This document shows, piece after piece, positions 22,644 to 34,408 of a DNA stretch of 64,000 nucleotides. How positions within the stretch are numbered: the stretch's first letter is position 1; the number at the start of each line of letters is the position of its first letter. Below the pieces are notes generated by a model. The model did no database searches. It was given only the letters and a program-made list of their open reading frames with translations, and was not told where the DNA came from. Position numbers and translations under genes: made by a program. Source of the DNA: Ypsolopha sequella (taxonomy: Eukaryota; Arthropoda; Insecta; Lepidoptera; Ypsolophidae); assembly GCA_934047225.1 (NCBI GenBank), contig CAKOHE010000034.1, positions 434,001 to 498,000 on the forward strand. Direction: 5' to 3'.

Positions 22644-23229
22644 GAGAATATAATGTTTCCTCAACCAAACAGTAGCTTCACTCATCTTGGACACATTATA
22701 TATTTTTACTGCAACATGCTATTTCAGTCATTGTTCTAGTGTTTTCTTTTATACCCTGTTTACCTTATTTTAATATATTTTGTTTTGTGTGTACATTAGC
22801 TTTTTATTTACTACGCAAAAAATGAGAAAAACAAAATTACAATGGTCTTAGGATATATTTCAGTCTATTTGATGCCCTCATCAGTCAACTTATGGTTAGG
22901 TAGGTACATCATAAACAAACTATATTTTAGCCTGTTAATGGGAAAATAATAGATATTCAAATATACATATATATAATAATAATAGATAGACATCAATTCC
23001 AGAAATAAATATTGGTCGAAGAGTGCAATACGAAAAAATATTCAATGTACAGATGTGACCTTTTTACTACTTTATTATTAGTATGTAGTACATATAGATT
23101 TCAAAGAACAAATTTAGGAAGCTGTTGGTATAAAAATGGTAAGAAAAACAACATACCCCACTGGGAGACAGGCGTGAGTAGTAATGGAATGTATGTAAGA
23201 AAAACACAAGGTTACAGCCAAAACAAAAA
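22644..23229. other. No gene seen
   Basis: AT-rich spacer between the H1 gene and the P-type transposase. A 78-codon plus-strand frame (23012-23248) lacks any motif and overlaps the transposase on the other strand. Confidence 0.5.
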
Positions 23230-24401
23230 TCATTTATTCGGACTGTAAAAAAACATTACGCCAGGTTCAATTACCGTGTAACTGTGTTGAAAACAAGGAA
23301 CAGAATTATTAAAATATTTTAAAACTAGAATTGTTGTGATATATAACATATTTCTGTTTTTTTCCTCCATTTTCAACAAATGACCCCACTTTGCTTTTTT
23401 GTTTCCCATTACCAGGACGCCATGGTTGTAAAAGTTGTTTCTAATTGACTTAAATAGGTGTGGATTGTCAAAAATTGTGAAAATCTTATCGCCATTGCAT
23501 GAGAAAAAGGGCATCTCTTCAGGTGAATTTGCTGCTTTCAAAACTTTCATAGCTCCCATGTTTGTAGGCCCCTGATCGCAGACTGTTGCTATTATTTCAT
23601 AGCCAGTTGCCTTAACGGCTGCAACAATTTCTTTAATAATTGTTGCCAATCTCTGTGACGAAACAGTCCCTTTTGTGAAATAATACGCCAAAGGCATTTT
23701 AAATTTTGCTCGCACTCCCTGGAGCATGAAAACGAGGGAATGATCTGCCATCTCTTTTGTCCTTTCGCCATCGCCATAGTCTTCGAAGCCCTCCACCTTG
23801 TCAGCTGTTGGGTCAAAATGAAGTCGTCTTTTTAATGCGATTTCGTCGAAAAGCAAGCAGCAGAGCTTATAGTGCTTTCTCTTTTTCTGCGATTTGGTGG
23901 TGAGGTGTGATATGACGGACTTGTTTATTCCGGTCTCCATGGGCACTTTCTTTAATAAGTTTTGAAGTGTCCTCACACTTGGTAATGGCATTGTATGTGC
24001 CATGTACCTATACGTCATTGGCGAACGTTTATAAATGGCAAGGGCAGAAATTTATTTTTTGGAGTCCAACGCCGTCCTTGTGGCTTCTTCTTTTGATTTT
24101 TATAAGCTGCCGTAACAAACTCTTTTAAAACTTCCGAGTCCAATTCATCTATTACTTTTGCACTTTTCTTAAGTGCCCTTAAAGTACATTTTGTCTTCCT
24201 TAACTTCATCATCAATTTCTTTTCTTTTGGAGTGGGTTCTGAAAACAAAAATGAGTATATATTTTTTTATTATTTAATACTAGTTTTGCAGGTCCCTGTT
24301 ATAGGAACCCTCTTTAGGCAGTTCAAGTAAGAGGACAGATTGTTCATACATCTTAATTGATTTTATTTACAAACATATATTTAGTAAAAAAAAGCACATA
24401 C

Positions 24402-26185
24402 CATATGAAGTATTGCGTTGTTGTTCAGTTGAAGAAGAAGTAGCTACCACCTCTAGTGCAGGTTTGGTCTGAATGTTGGTGACATCTACCGGTGCCCTCT
24501 TTCTAGGTGACAGCTCTGTAAATGAAAATAATTAAAATATTACATAAATAAGTATGTTAAAACATTACAATTAAAAACACTTATACAAAATTTTATTATT
24601 AATCGTAGAAATAAAGTTTATTTCTTTGGTCTGTTTCAAAACATTAAACAATATTTTCACATCTTTTTAATGATAAAATAATTGTAAGAAAATATAGGTA
24701 TATTTTTTACATGTTGAAGATTGTTAACCCGGGTTACAAATGTGGAACTCGAAATATTTAAAAAACAGGTATTTAAAATTGTTACATTTAAGAGATCTAC
24801 CAAGATTATTTACCTTTTTAGAACAGAAATAAGAAACAGACTTATTTATATATATACATATATAAAATATTATTTTTATTGTGTATATTTAAAGTAAGAA
24901 TTTTGTCACTATATTATTGCTTTTTTATAAAAGTATATATTTATATTTTTAATTGTTTTAAATAAAATAAAATATACATCCATTTTTCTGTGTTGTGTAC
25001 ACTAAAGAATAAAGAACTTATATTCATGTCTCAGAAAAGATGATAACACCATGATAACAAGAAACTTAGTTTTGCAGTTTCAGAGTTTAATTGTTGTGGT
25101 CGGTAGAAAATAAAGTTTCATGTGTGGAACCATCTCTAGGCGACCAGTTATTTTTACATCTTAGAAAAATGTATTTAATAAAAAAAAAGCACCTACCATA
25201 TGGAATATTTTGTTGTTGTCCACTTGTAGAAGGAGTGGCTACCACCTCTAGCGCAGGATTTGGTTGAATGTTGGTAACATCTACCAGCAGTGCTCTCTTT
25301 ATAGGTGACAGCTCTGTAAATTATAAATTAATTAAAATATTACATAAATAGGTATGTAAACATATTACAATAAAAAATACATATACAAAATAGGTCACTA
25401 TGCCAGTCAAGAGATTAAAATTTTATTATTAATCATAGAAATAAAGTCTATTTCTTTGGTCTGTTCCAAAACGTTAAATATTATGGTTTTTCAAGGATTT
25501 CTCGAAATAGATGCAATTAAATATAGCCAAACTATATATTTTTACAATCAACTTTTGTAAAAATACATGATTACAAATGTAATCAACCTACAATTTGATA
25601 CCCATATTGTATTTTTATAAAATATTATTTTTTATTTATTTAACTTGTTTTTTTATATTTTTCATTTGTGATCAATTTTTTTTATCGCTATATTGGGGAT
25701 TCCCCGTACCATAAAAATTCAGTTCGGATTTAGAGTGCTTTCGCGCGTTTCTGCAGCGCTTTAAAGCGCTACTTTAAATAATTTAAAATATAATGCTAAA
25801 AATTATTTTTACTTTAATTAATGTTAATTTGTGTTGGTTTTTCAACAAAAATCATAAAATTTATTTGTTTTTGTTAGAATTGCCCAAATTGTAAAGCATT
25901 TGTAATGAAACAATATAACAAATAAATTTCTTATACTACATTTAGATAATTTCGAACCCTGTGTGACATACGGATGGACGGATGGACAACGGAGTTTCAC
26001 CATAAAGGTTCCTTTTGTACCTTTTAGGTACGGAACCCTAAAAATATATTTAATCAAAAAAAAGCACATACCATATGGAATATTTTGTTCTTGTCCACTC
26101 GTAGAAGGAGTGGCTACCACCTCCGGCGCAGGATTTGGTTGAATGTTGGTAACATCTACCAGTGCTCTCTTTATAGGTAACAGCT
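24402..26185 (-). repeat. Triplicated symmetric exon in the P-type gene
   Basis: Three exons, 26185-26072 (114 bp), 25313-25197 (117 bp) and 24515-24402 (114 bp), each start AGCTG after an acceptor CAG and end ATATG before a donor GTATGTG or GTAGGTG. All are phase 1 at both ends. They encode related 38-39-residue blocks with VDVTNIQ and EVVAT cores. The acceptor-side introns are also similar, so exon plus intron was tandemly duplicated. One extra Leu codon distinguishes the middle copy; the last is the most diverged. Confidence 0.88.
25480..26042. repeat. GGCCAAGTG-family fragment in an intron
   Basis: Matches the 3' half of the repeats at 46.2-47.4 and 56.4-57.5 kb: GGATTTCTCGAAA, ACAATTTGATACCCATATTG, GTGTGACATACGGA, and the end GGTTCCTTTTGTACCTTTTA then ACGGAACCCTA. 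It was inserted between duplicate exons d1 and d2. Confidence 0.8.
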
Positions 26186-26911
26186 CTGTAAATTATACAT
26201 CAATTTCAAATTCTACAAATCGTCATAGTTTGACTAGAAAGATTGACTAGTGGTGACTCCTGGTAATTGGGTATGGGAAGTTCATGCCAAAGCAAGCTGA
26301 TTGAATAATTGATCTATAATAAGAAATAGCTGAGAAGAGAGATTCCTTATTTTAAACAAAAACACTGGCAAGTTTAGCCACCTTAAATAAAAAGTAAGGA
26401 TTAAAAAATCTTACCATTTCCAGGGTCCAGTTTTCTCTTGCCCATTCCTTTGTCTTTGATTTGTTGGCATTCATCAGTTTTTATATTTGGTTCTGCCACA
26501 GACGGACCTTCTAAAATGTAAGACACCAAAAAGAAATATTTTTAATATTTGTAAGTCAGAACGAACTCCGTAACACCTACAAAATTTAGTCAGGGATACA
26601 TGTAGCGTCATGTCAAGATACTTTTGTTTCCAGTGTAAAATCGTCTTACTGAACATGTCAACATACCTCATATAATCACTAATTTAATATTATTAAATAT
26701 ATTATAATTTAATTCTTGATAAGACCACAAGTCTAAATAAATTGGCCATGTCGGTCACTTCAAGTTAAAGTTCACGTTCAAAATGTTTATTTGTGGAACC
26801 AAGGTACAGTCAGAGTTGTTACATATAATATTGGTGGATGCTTTAGCTTAGCTCTGCCTTGTAAGGCATACAAATAATTTTATTACCTAAAAATAAGATA
26901 ATCTATATAAA

Positions 26912-26962
26912 AACACAAACGCACAGCTACTATATAATATATAGTAGCTGTGCGTTTGTGTT
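26912..26962. repeat. Perfect 25-bp inverted repeat, 1-nt loop
   Basis: Arms 26912-26936 (starting AACACAAACGCACAGCTACT) and 26938-26962 are exact complements, next to a TA microsatellite. Intronic in the P-type gene. Would extrude as a cruciform. Confidence 0.9.
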
Positions 26963-27563
26963 ATATATATATATATATATAATATAGCTACTAGCTTTTT
27001 GAGAAAATTTAAATGAGTGAAAATTTACCAGCAGAAGCCTCAGTACTCATTGGAAATCCAAACATCTGGACATCAGTGAGTGGAGGGGCAGGTAAATTCA
27101 GCTTGGGAACTGCATGCTTCTTAGTGCGGTTCTTCTTTTTGTTCAGATCTCTTTTTGCAAAATGGGTTCCACAAACATGACCGAGTTGTCGCAGCTTTGT
27201 AATGGGTATAAGAACAAGGTCCTCATTCCCAATAACTTTCACCCACTCTCTGAACTGAAAATAAATTGGGAGATTGTTTATTAAAGGAAGCTATTTTTCA
27301 AGACTAGCTATTAACCAGCATGATACAGAGCAGTGTATTCATAAATTTGAGTCAGTCCCTCTTTTCTTTCATATTTGAAAGTACAAAAATTATTTAAAAA
27401 CAATTATGTAATATAAAGAGAACCATTAGAGAAAATTCATCAGAGAAAACAAAATCTGAACTGAGTTTCTTGACATTCTTATCAGTGAATATAAACAAAT
27501 TGGCAATGTAGGGTACCCTTAGGATTAGCTGTACAGAATCAAACTCACTAACGGACATACAAA

Positions 27564-27948
27564 GAAACTACTGACAAAGAAACTACTACGTCTTAATAGA
27601 TCCAACCTTCGCATGATGGTAGGGCTAATCACAGGACACAGTAACCTTAACAGACACTTCTATATTATAGGTCTAACGGACAGCCCTCTATGCAGAGCTT
27701 GTATGGAGGTCGAAGAAACGCCGACCCACGTGACAGTAGATTGCGTAGGAGTCAGCACACAACGGGCTAAGATCCTCGGTGAACCGAGGACGCTCCGCCA
27801 GTCCTGTGGCGACCTAGGTCGCCTCTTGGGATTTTGGCGTGAGCTGGGCTGGCTAGAATAGACGGCCCCACACTTTTCCACGCACAAAGGTCCAAAAAAG
27901 AGACTAGGTGCGGAAACCGAGCCCACCAAGAAGAAGAAGAAGAAGAAG
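27564..27948 (+). mobile_element. 5'-truncated non-LTR insertion with 14-bp duplication
   Basis: The 14-bp flank AACGGACATACAAA occurs exactly at 27550-27563 and 27949-27962. Between them is the 3' end of a non-LTR ORF in plus orientation: LITGHSNLNRHFYIIG, the zinc-knuckle CRACMEVEETPTHVTVDC, and LLGFWRELGWLE before a stop at 27861. Then come a short 3' UTR and an (AAG)n tail at 27928-27948. The protein end is typical of RNase H-type insect non-LTR elements. It sits in intron a of the P-type gene, antisense to it. Confidence 0.93.
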
Positions 27949-28933
27949 AACGGACATACAAATACAGTAAATTGTTCTATAGGCAACATTTAGTTGTTAT
28001 CAAAGTAGTTTTTTTTTTGCACAGATACAATATTATGGGACATTCTGTAATAGTCATCTTTACTTTGTATATAAAAATTACACTCTGCAGTATGGACTGC
28101 AGGTAGAGTCCTGTACTATAGGCAGCGTCCGCCTTGGGACTTTCCTACCCTACTACGGGCTGGGTTCGGGTCTTGGATGCATTTTGCATCTGAGTTTTTG
28201 ATACATGGAGAGGCGTTAGATGGATGCTCTTAGTTATTCCATAGAATTGTCGCGTTTAATACACACGCACCGCTGCAGCGAAGAACCGTGCAACAGGTTG
28301 CGGCAATGGATGTGTATTAAACAACAATTTTTCAACAACCAAGCATTGATGCTTGTCAAACTGTGAAATGGTTATTTATAACTCTTTGCAACATGTTGCA
28401 AAATTCATTGCTGCAGCTACACTACAAATGTTACTCAGTCCTTATTTGTCTGGTTTCAGGGGCAAGATACAGTTGATGATGGTGTGATGTGATTATGTTA
28501 TGCTATCAAAGAATTCTATTTAGCAGATGGAAATGTAACTTATTTTGTTTTCGATGAATGTAAAATTTATACTCACCGGTTTTCATCTTGTGGGAAGCTA
28601 GCAAAAAAGGTATTACAGTCGCCCTTGTGTCTCTCACGTAAGCCACAATGACACACTGTCTGTGACTTCCTCTGCTTCCCATATTAGAAAATAATTAACA
28701 CATTCACAAATAAATGTCAATCAGAACTTAAAGTTTCTCACTGTTTTAATTTGGCTTCGAAAAGTCAGGACCAGGAGGAGCAAGTACTCAACTCGACTGG
28801 ATTGCGAATAAACTTAGTATATCTGAAATTAAAACGTAGAAAAGAAAGAAAATTCAGAAAACACTTAACAAAATGACACCAGCGGGCTGGCAGACATTTT
28901 GTTGTGATGTGTCACAAATTATAGATGGCATGG

Positions 28934-29650
28934 CAGTTGAATCACAGGGTCCTTTCACTGAGTACATTTTAGCTCCAGTAAAAAATCGTGACAGTAAAAA
29001 TGGTCTGACATTGCTCAACAGATGGCGCTATCAAACATAAAACGTTTCTTTCCACTTTAGATAGTTATTTCATAAAGTCTAGTAATTTGTTTACTTTATT
29101 AATAGAATTAAATCTTAATGATTTCAAATATCATGTAATAAATTAAACTGCAGTAACCTTCGGGATAAAACTAAATTCTTTGAAATAAAAGAAGTTTGCG
29201 TGGGTTTTGTTGAAACGGAACGTTAATTACTATGGCAGATGGAAGTAGTGTTGCCGTTTTAGTGACTTTGTCGCTAGATCTAGCGGATTTTTGAGATTTT
29301 TAGTGGTTCATTTTTATTAGACCCTAAAAATGTTTTCGCGACTTTATAACAAGAATATCTTAAGAATGATCAATAAACATCTTGAATATAGAAAAAAAAA
29401 ACATTGAAGAAAAATAAACTGAATGTGTGTATTTTCAATACACAACGCAACATTACGTTAACCATAAAAAATCGACTTTACCATATTTTCTTTTAATTAG
29501 CTCTTATCTTATTAGGAGATATTACTTGAAAATTTTAGCGACTTAAAGCTGGTTTTTATAAATATAATTTCTTTTAATCTAGATACTTTTGAAAAAGGTT
29601 TGGGTAATTTATTTTTTCTTAAGTGGCAACACTAGATGGATATCTGTCAA
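28934..29650 (-). repeat. Repeat B, inverted copy B2, first part
   Basis: Reverse complement of 17862-18575 with modest divergence. It begins CAGGGTCCTTTCACTGAG and breaks off at GATATCTGTCA, where the CR1-like element starts. The remainder of the copy continues at 41120. The 250 bp before it (28683-28933), upstream of the P-type start codon, shows no other feature. Confidence 0.88.
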
Positions 29651-30523
29651 ATAAGACAAATCGGAACGCGACCTGAGCAGCTGTCAAAAACAGCAGCTCC
29701 TGTTTTTATTAATAATATTAGTTTAAATCCCCCTAATTTCATCAATTATTAGTGTTTTATTGTTAATTAGTGTATAAAATACCTAGGGGGTATATTTATT
29801 TATTAGTGAAAACGCCAAAAACTGATAAAATTTTGGCTAAAATTTGTTAGTAACGGTCACGGAGAACAAAGAAATCTAAAGGCGAGTATATCGTGTTTTT
29901 ATGTTTTAATGTAATTCACATTTTATTGTAGGACCTATTAGTTAGTAAAATATTGTACCTTGCCTGTAACTGACAAATCTCTCGTCATATTTAGCACTGA
30001 CTAATTTATTTTTAGATTTTTTCTTGTTTTATTGCTTATTTTCTCTATAATTTTCAGCCTTTCTTTCTCACTTACCTGTTAATTTATTTTCCACAGTCTT
30101 ATTTTGTATTCTTAATTTTATTTAACTACTTATCACCTTTTATTCTACATACTTTACTCAACTTTCGGTTTTTTTTTTTATATGATTGTAACTGGGAGAT
30201 TATTTGCAATTCCATTGATTATTTTGAGTCATTTTATACATTTAACATACACAACTCCTTAAAATACATATCTCACTCTGTGAGAAACGTCCAGTTTCAG
30301 ACACAAGTGTTAGTTTGGCTCGCTGTGCTTGACGAATAGTGGAAGCACAGTTGAACGCTTGACTAAATTACTTGTTTAATTCACATCACCCACAAAACTC
30401 AACCACCAAACCTACACATTACAAGCATAACACAATCCTGTATACAGGGCTCTCATACTTCCTGGCTTTGTTTGTGGAAATACTACCGTTCTCCCCCATA
30501 TCATTTCAGGTCAATCCGTCAAA

Positions 30524-32339
30524 ATGATGACCCGGAGCCAACTGAGCAGGGCTCTAAATCAAGAATTGGAGCTGAAGTTGGCGACCACCCTTGAGGACCT
30601 CAAGACTGCCAGAGAGCTCAATGCTCAGCTTCTCCAAGAGCGGAAAGAGAGTGAACAAGAGATAGAAAATGTGAACACTCAAAACACTCTTTTAAAACGT
30701 GAGATGATTGTCATTGACAGGGAGCGTGCAACATTCCATACTCAACGAGATTCATTGCACAAGGAAATCACTTCTTACAATGAGTGCATCCGAATACATG
30801 AAGCATCACTACAAAAGATATGTGACCTTGAACAGCAGCTTGCAAAGGCCCATAATGAACTGCAACAAGTAACCATGGAACGAGAAAACCATGAAGCAGA
30901 GCAAGCCCTACAAAAATCTATGGTACTATATGATGAATTAGTTAGCTGCGCTGAATCTCGTTCAACATTTCATACTATCGACTCAACTGATTTGACTGTA
31001 ACACACCAATCGAGCGAAATCACCGAATTGAGATTGGAGCTGGAGACCATGCGACAAAAATATCATACTGCAAGGGACGAGCTTATTGAGCAGGATGTAA
31101 CGTTTAGAGAAATGTTGAAAATTGCTGAATCCATGGGTGAAATTATAGACAGCAATGATGAAAAACTACAGTTACTTGTAAAAGCGACACAGCCTTCAGA
31201 GGAACCTAGCTGCATACACAGTAGCTGCCTGCTGTGTGGATCATCTGCAACACCAGCTTCGCCAGATACTCCGCCTATACTGACCCCTCAGGATCTACAT
31301 ACGTCCGTGGGCCTCTCACCATCTCAGAGTCCACTTGGCATGACTATGACACCCCCCGCACAGGAGCACGCCTCTGTCACTGGTCTGAGAGTATCCCTAG
31401 GCTCTCCTGGAGTGTCAGTGCCTCCGTCCGAGTCCGTAAGTGAGGACCGTCAGCTTTACCAGGGTCCCAAAACACCAGTCTCCACACCTGAACCTAAGAG
31501 CAAGGTTACCCGTCGAAAGCAACGTCGCCGTTCTGCTCGCCTTCGTCGTGGCTCCGGTCATGGCGCAGAACCATCATCCACTCCTGCAGTGGAAACCGCG
31601 TCAGACCCTGCACCTACGTCTGACGCGCTGCCTACGCCGAGCTCTTCCCCTCAGCCTTCTGAGCCCTTGTCGGTTGCTGCGTCAGCGGCTGAATCCTCGG
31701 CGTCGCAAGGACATAATACTGTTGTGTTTACAGACTCTATTGGAAAAAACTTAGGGCCCTTATTAGGGAATAAACTTATGCAGAAAGTCACCAATATTTG
31801 TATGCCAGGTGCATCTTTCATACAAATTGTAGAGCGTTTACTGAAAATGGAATATCAATTAAATACTACAATTGTTCTGCTAATAGGAAATAGTACAGGT
31901 ATCACACAAAGTGACCTTATAAAATATCTCGAGCTAATGTTACAACTTAGTGTTAAAAAAATCATCATTTGTGAATTCCCTTATTCAGAATTACTAACAG
32001 GGTCACAAAAAACTACTTTATATAATTTGAATATGTGCATGCACAACTTCTCAGCTGGTCACAGTGACAAGGTGCACTACTTAGATACGAATATCTACAT
32101 TCGTGATTTTTTTTTTGACAGAAGGTACTTTGTACCTTGCAAATTATTATAAAAAACAATTAGCTACTAAGTTAGCATGCATTTTAGAAGGTAGTGAATC
32201 TGTTACAAAGAGTGTAACAGAAAATTTTCCAATACCAGTTATAATTGATGGTATTTGTAATGTTAATTATTTACATAATTTTGTCCCTATTGACACGGTT
32301 AGTACAAGTACTAACAAAATTGTAAAAAATTATTTTTAG
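30524..32339 (+). pseudogene. ORF1 of element A: coiled coil plus esterase-like domain
   Basis: Starts MMTRSQLSRALNQELELK. Residues about 10-120 form a coiled coil rich in Glu, Leu and Gln. A Ser/Pro-rich middle with a basic cluster (RRKQRRRSARLRRGSGHG) runs to about residue 390. The C-terminal part (from about 400) reads VVFTDSIGKNLGPLLGNK, PGASF and LLIGNSTG, resembling the SGNH-hydrolase (esterase) domain found in CR1-type ORF1 proteins. The frame ends at 32152, but a run of nine T at 32108-32116 suggests a frameshift; the adjoining frame continues TEGTLYLANYYKKQLATKL to a stop at 32339. ORF1 proteins bind the element RNA; the esterase role in CR1 elements is unclear. Confidence 0.75.
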
Positions 32340-32350
32340 AATTGAAGACA

Positions 32351-33250
32351 ATGAGAAAGCCGCCTGTATTAAAGCTGGTACATCAAAACATACAAGGCGG
32401 CTTTCTCGGCAAAATACTTTCAATCGAGTTGTTCTTAGAGGAATCAAAAACAGATATTTTGTGTGTAACCGAACATCATCTACATGAACATAATATGCAG
32501 TTTAATGTTAATAATTTTAGTGTTCTTAGTTGCTACAATAGATTAAAAATACAAAAAGGTGGCTCCATGATTCTTGTAAAAAATTGTATAAAAGCAAAGG
32601 AAAGAAAAGACATTGTACAACTTTCTGTAGAACATCAACTAGAATTAGCTTGCATAGAAATGAGTACATATATTATTCTCTGTGTTTACCGACCCTCAGG
32701 ACAAGATTACAACATTTTTGAAAAAGCAATGGAAGAGGTTTTAAAATTATTATTTGATACAAAGAAAAAAGTTATTATATGTGGAGATTTTAACGTAGAT
32801 TTACTAGAAAAATCGATTATGCGCTCAAAATTATTACATTTATTCAAATCATTTAATTTGTCTAATGTGTTCTTAGAACCTACTCGAATTACTCGGGATA
32901 CTGCGTCATGCCTCGACAATATATTCTGTGATTGTGAGTATTCAGACAATAAAGTAATCAACAGCTTGCAGTCCGATCACAGTGGCCAAACTATAACCAT
33001 TAAACAAAGCGTAAAACAACTGCCCAAAGAAGTCTTTTGCAGACCTATTACGACTCTCAAAGTAGATTGTTTCAAAGCAAATCTAGAAGTTAAATTAGCA
33101 CATTTTAATCTTCTCCAAGACGATCCAAACGCTCTCTTTACAGACCTTTTCAACATAGTCTCTAAAGAGTTCGAAAATACGTTTAAGATGCAAAAACTTT
33201 CTAACAAAAGTAAAATCACCTTCAGTGACTGGGCGACACCAGGTATTTGA
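32351..33250 (+). pseudogene. ORF2 endonuclease part of element A
   Basis: AP-endonuclease (exonuclease-endonuclease-phosphatase fold) that nicks the target DNA for reverse transcription. Motifs: LVHQNIQGG (Asn), ILCVTEHHLHE (Glu), CVYRPSG, VIICGDFNVDL (GDxN), SCLDNIFCD, QSDHSGQ (SDH, final catalytic pair). It then enters the linker ending WATPGI, the usual WxTPGI box, where the reading is cut at 33247 by the nested element. Starts at ATG 32351, 12 bp after the inferred ORF1 stop. Confidence 0.87.
32353..32407 (+). promoter_or_regulatory. Strong hairpin at the ORF2 start codon of element A
   Basis: GAGAAAGCCGCCT (32353-32365) and AGGCGGCTTTCTC (32395-32407) are exact 13-bp complements with a 29-nt loop. 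The left arm begins at the G of the ORF2 ATG. Some insect non-LTR elements translate ORF2 by termination-reinitiation helped by RNA structure near the start, so a role in ORF2 translation is plausible. This is inference; the coding sequence on both arms is otherwise normal. Confidence 0.6.
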
Positions 33251-34408
33251 AAATGAAATGAAAATGAAAATGAAAAAATGTTTAATGCAAAATAAATATT
33301 ACAATTGTTGGTTCCTGGCTCCCAAGCTAGAATTCTCTGTCCAATGGGTAGCCAGGCTTCTTTCGTACAGTAAGTAGGTTTTGCTACATATGCTTATGGC
33401 TAGCTTAAAATAAGACTAATTAACAATATATTAATAACACCGATCAAACAATATTAGTGCGGGTAGGTACCTAGTCATTCATGCGAGTTATTAACACTTA
33501 ACTCTGTTTTATAAGCGCCTACCCACATCTCCAGTTGAAAGCAACTAAACATCTCGTTTCATTTCATAACAACAAAAATATTTTATTTAAGCTATGAGTT
33601 ATGAATACATGCACAATATTGTTGTAAATAATCTACGTTTTTATTAAATGGTTTTTCAAGTGTAAATATGTGACCTAGACTTTGAATTTATATAAACAGT
33701 AAATGCTGTCCAAAATTTAGTAAAGACAACAAATTGACTAAACAGTTAAACAATTAAAGCAACATAATTTAAAACACCATAATGTCAACTAACAATCACT
33801 AAATTCCGCTTATTAGCAAATTACTAGCTTAAGAATGAACTAAATAGGTAAAGTAAACGTAAAAAATTGCAGGGATCAACAAGGTTATAATAAAGTTAAG
33901 ATTTGCCAAGTTATAGAATAGCCCTAGGTCGCCGTATTTCAGTGTAATAAAGGTGTTTTTAGACGTTTTTATCTTTGTCTACTTGGCTGGAAGTTATTCT
34001 GAGTTTTGAATGTGTGTTTGTGTATGGTTGGATTTATATTCATTAGGATTATAAAAACACTGCGGTAGTGTGTGTGAAAGGATTGTAAACATAATTAGTA
34101 AGAAAAGGGTCTCTGTATGTGTGCGACAAGTTTGGTAGGTGCCGATATTAGTGTTAGTTAGACACAGTATATTTGAGATTAGAAGATGCAGTTTTGAACA
34201 TGTTTTTTTTTTTTGCTTGTAAAGGGACATTAATAAAACAATAAACATAAAAATAAATATATAAAAATAAATTAAAAACATTAAATTGTTTACGTCTGAA
34301 TTTTATAAAATAGGTATATACTTATCTAATACGAATAAGAATCGGTATAAATTGAGTAAAACGCTAAGATAATTAATTATAGTATAGGTAGGAAAATTAC
34401 TAATTTGG

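Larger units (their letters stand above)
23230..28682 (-). pseudogene. THAP/P-element-type transposase gene, seven exons, broken
   Basis: Minus strand. Exon a (28682-28577) starts MGSRGSHRQCVI; a one-base shift is needed to reach CGLRERHKGDC and FFASFPQDEN of the THAP finger. Exon b (27249-27029): EWVKVIGNEDLV, VCGTHF, AVPKLNLP completes THAP. Exon c (26510-26415), three near-identical 38-39-codon exons d1-d3, then exon e (24238-23230): coiled-coil, GRRWTPKNKF, a one-base frameshift near 24035, and the P transposase RNase H-like core with LCCLLFDEI, GFEDYGDGERTKEMADHSLV and ATVCDQGPTN, followed by FDNPHLFKSIRNNF of the insertion domain. It stops at 23230 before the C-terminal catalytic Glu region, so it is truncated. 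Introns have GT-AG ends and phase 1 from exon b onward. The family cuts and pastes P-type DNA transposons in the nucleus. Related to THAP9 and insect P elements. Confidence 0.82.

Noticed and set aside
27660..27989. Minus-strand 109-codon frame
   Set aside because: Antisense to the truncated non-LTR ORF, with a poly-Phe/Ser run made by the (AAG)n tail.
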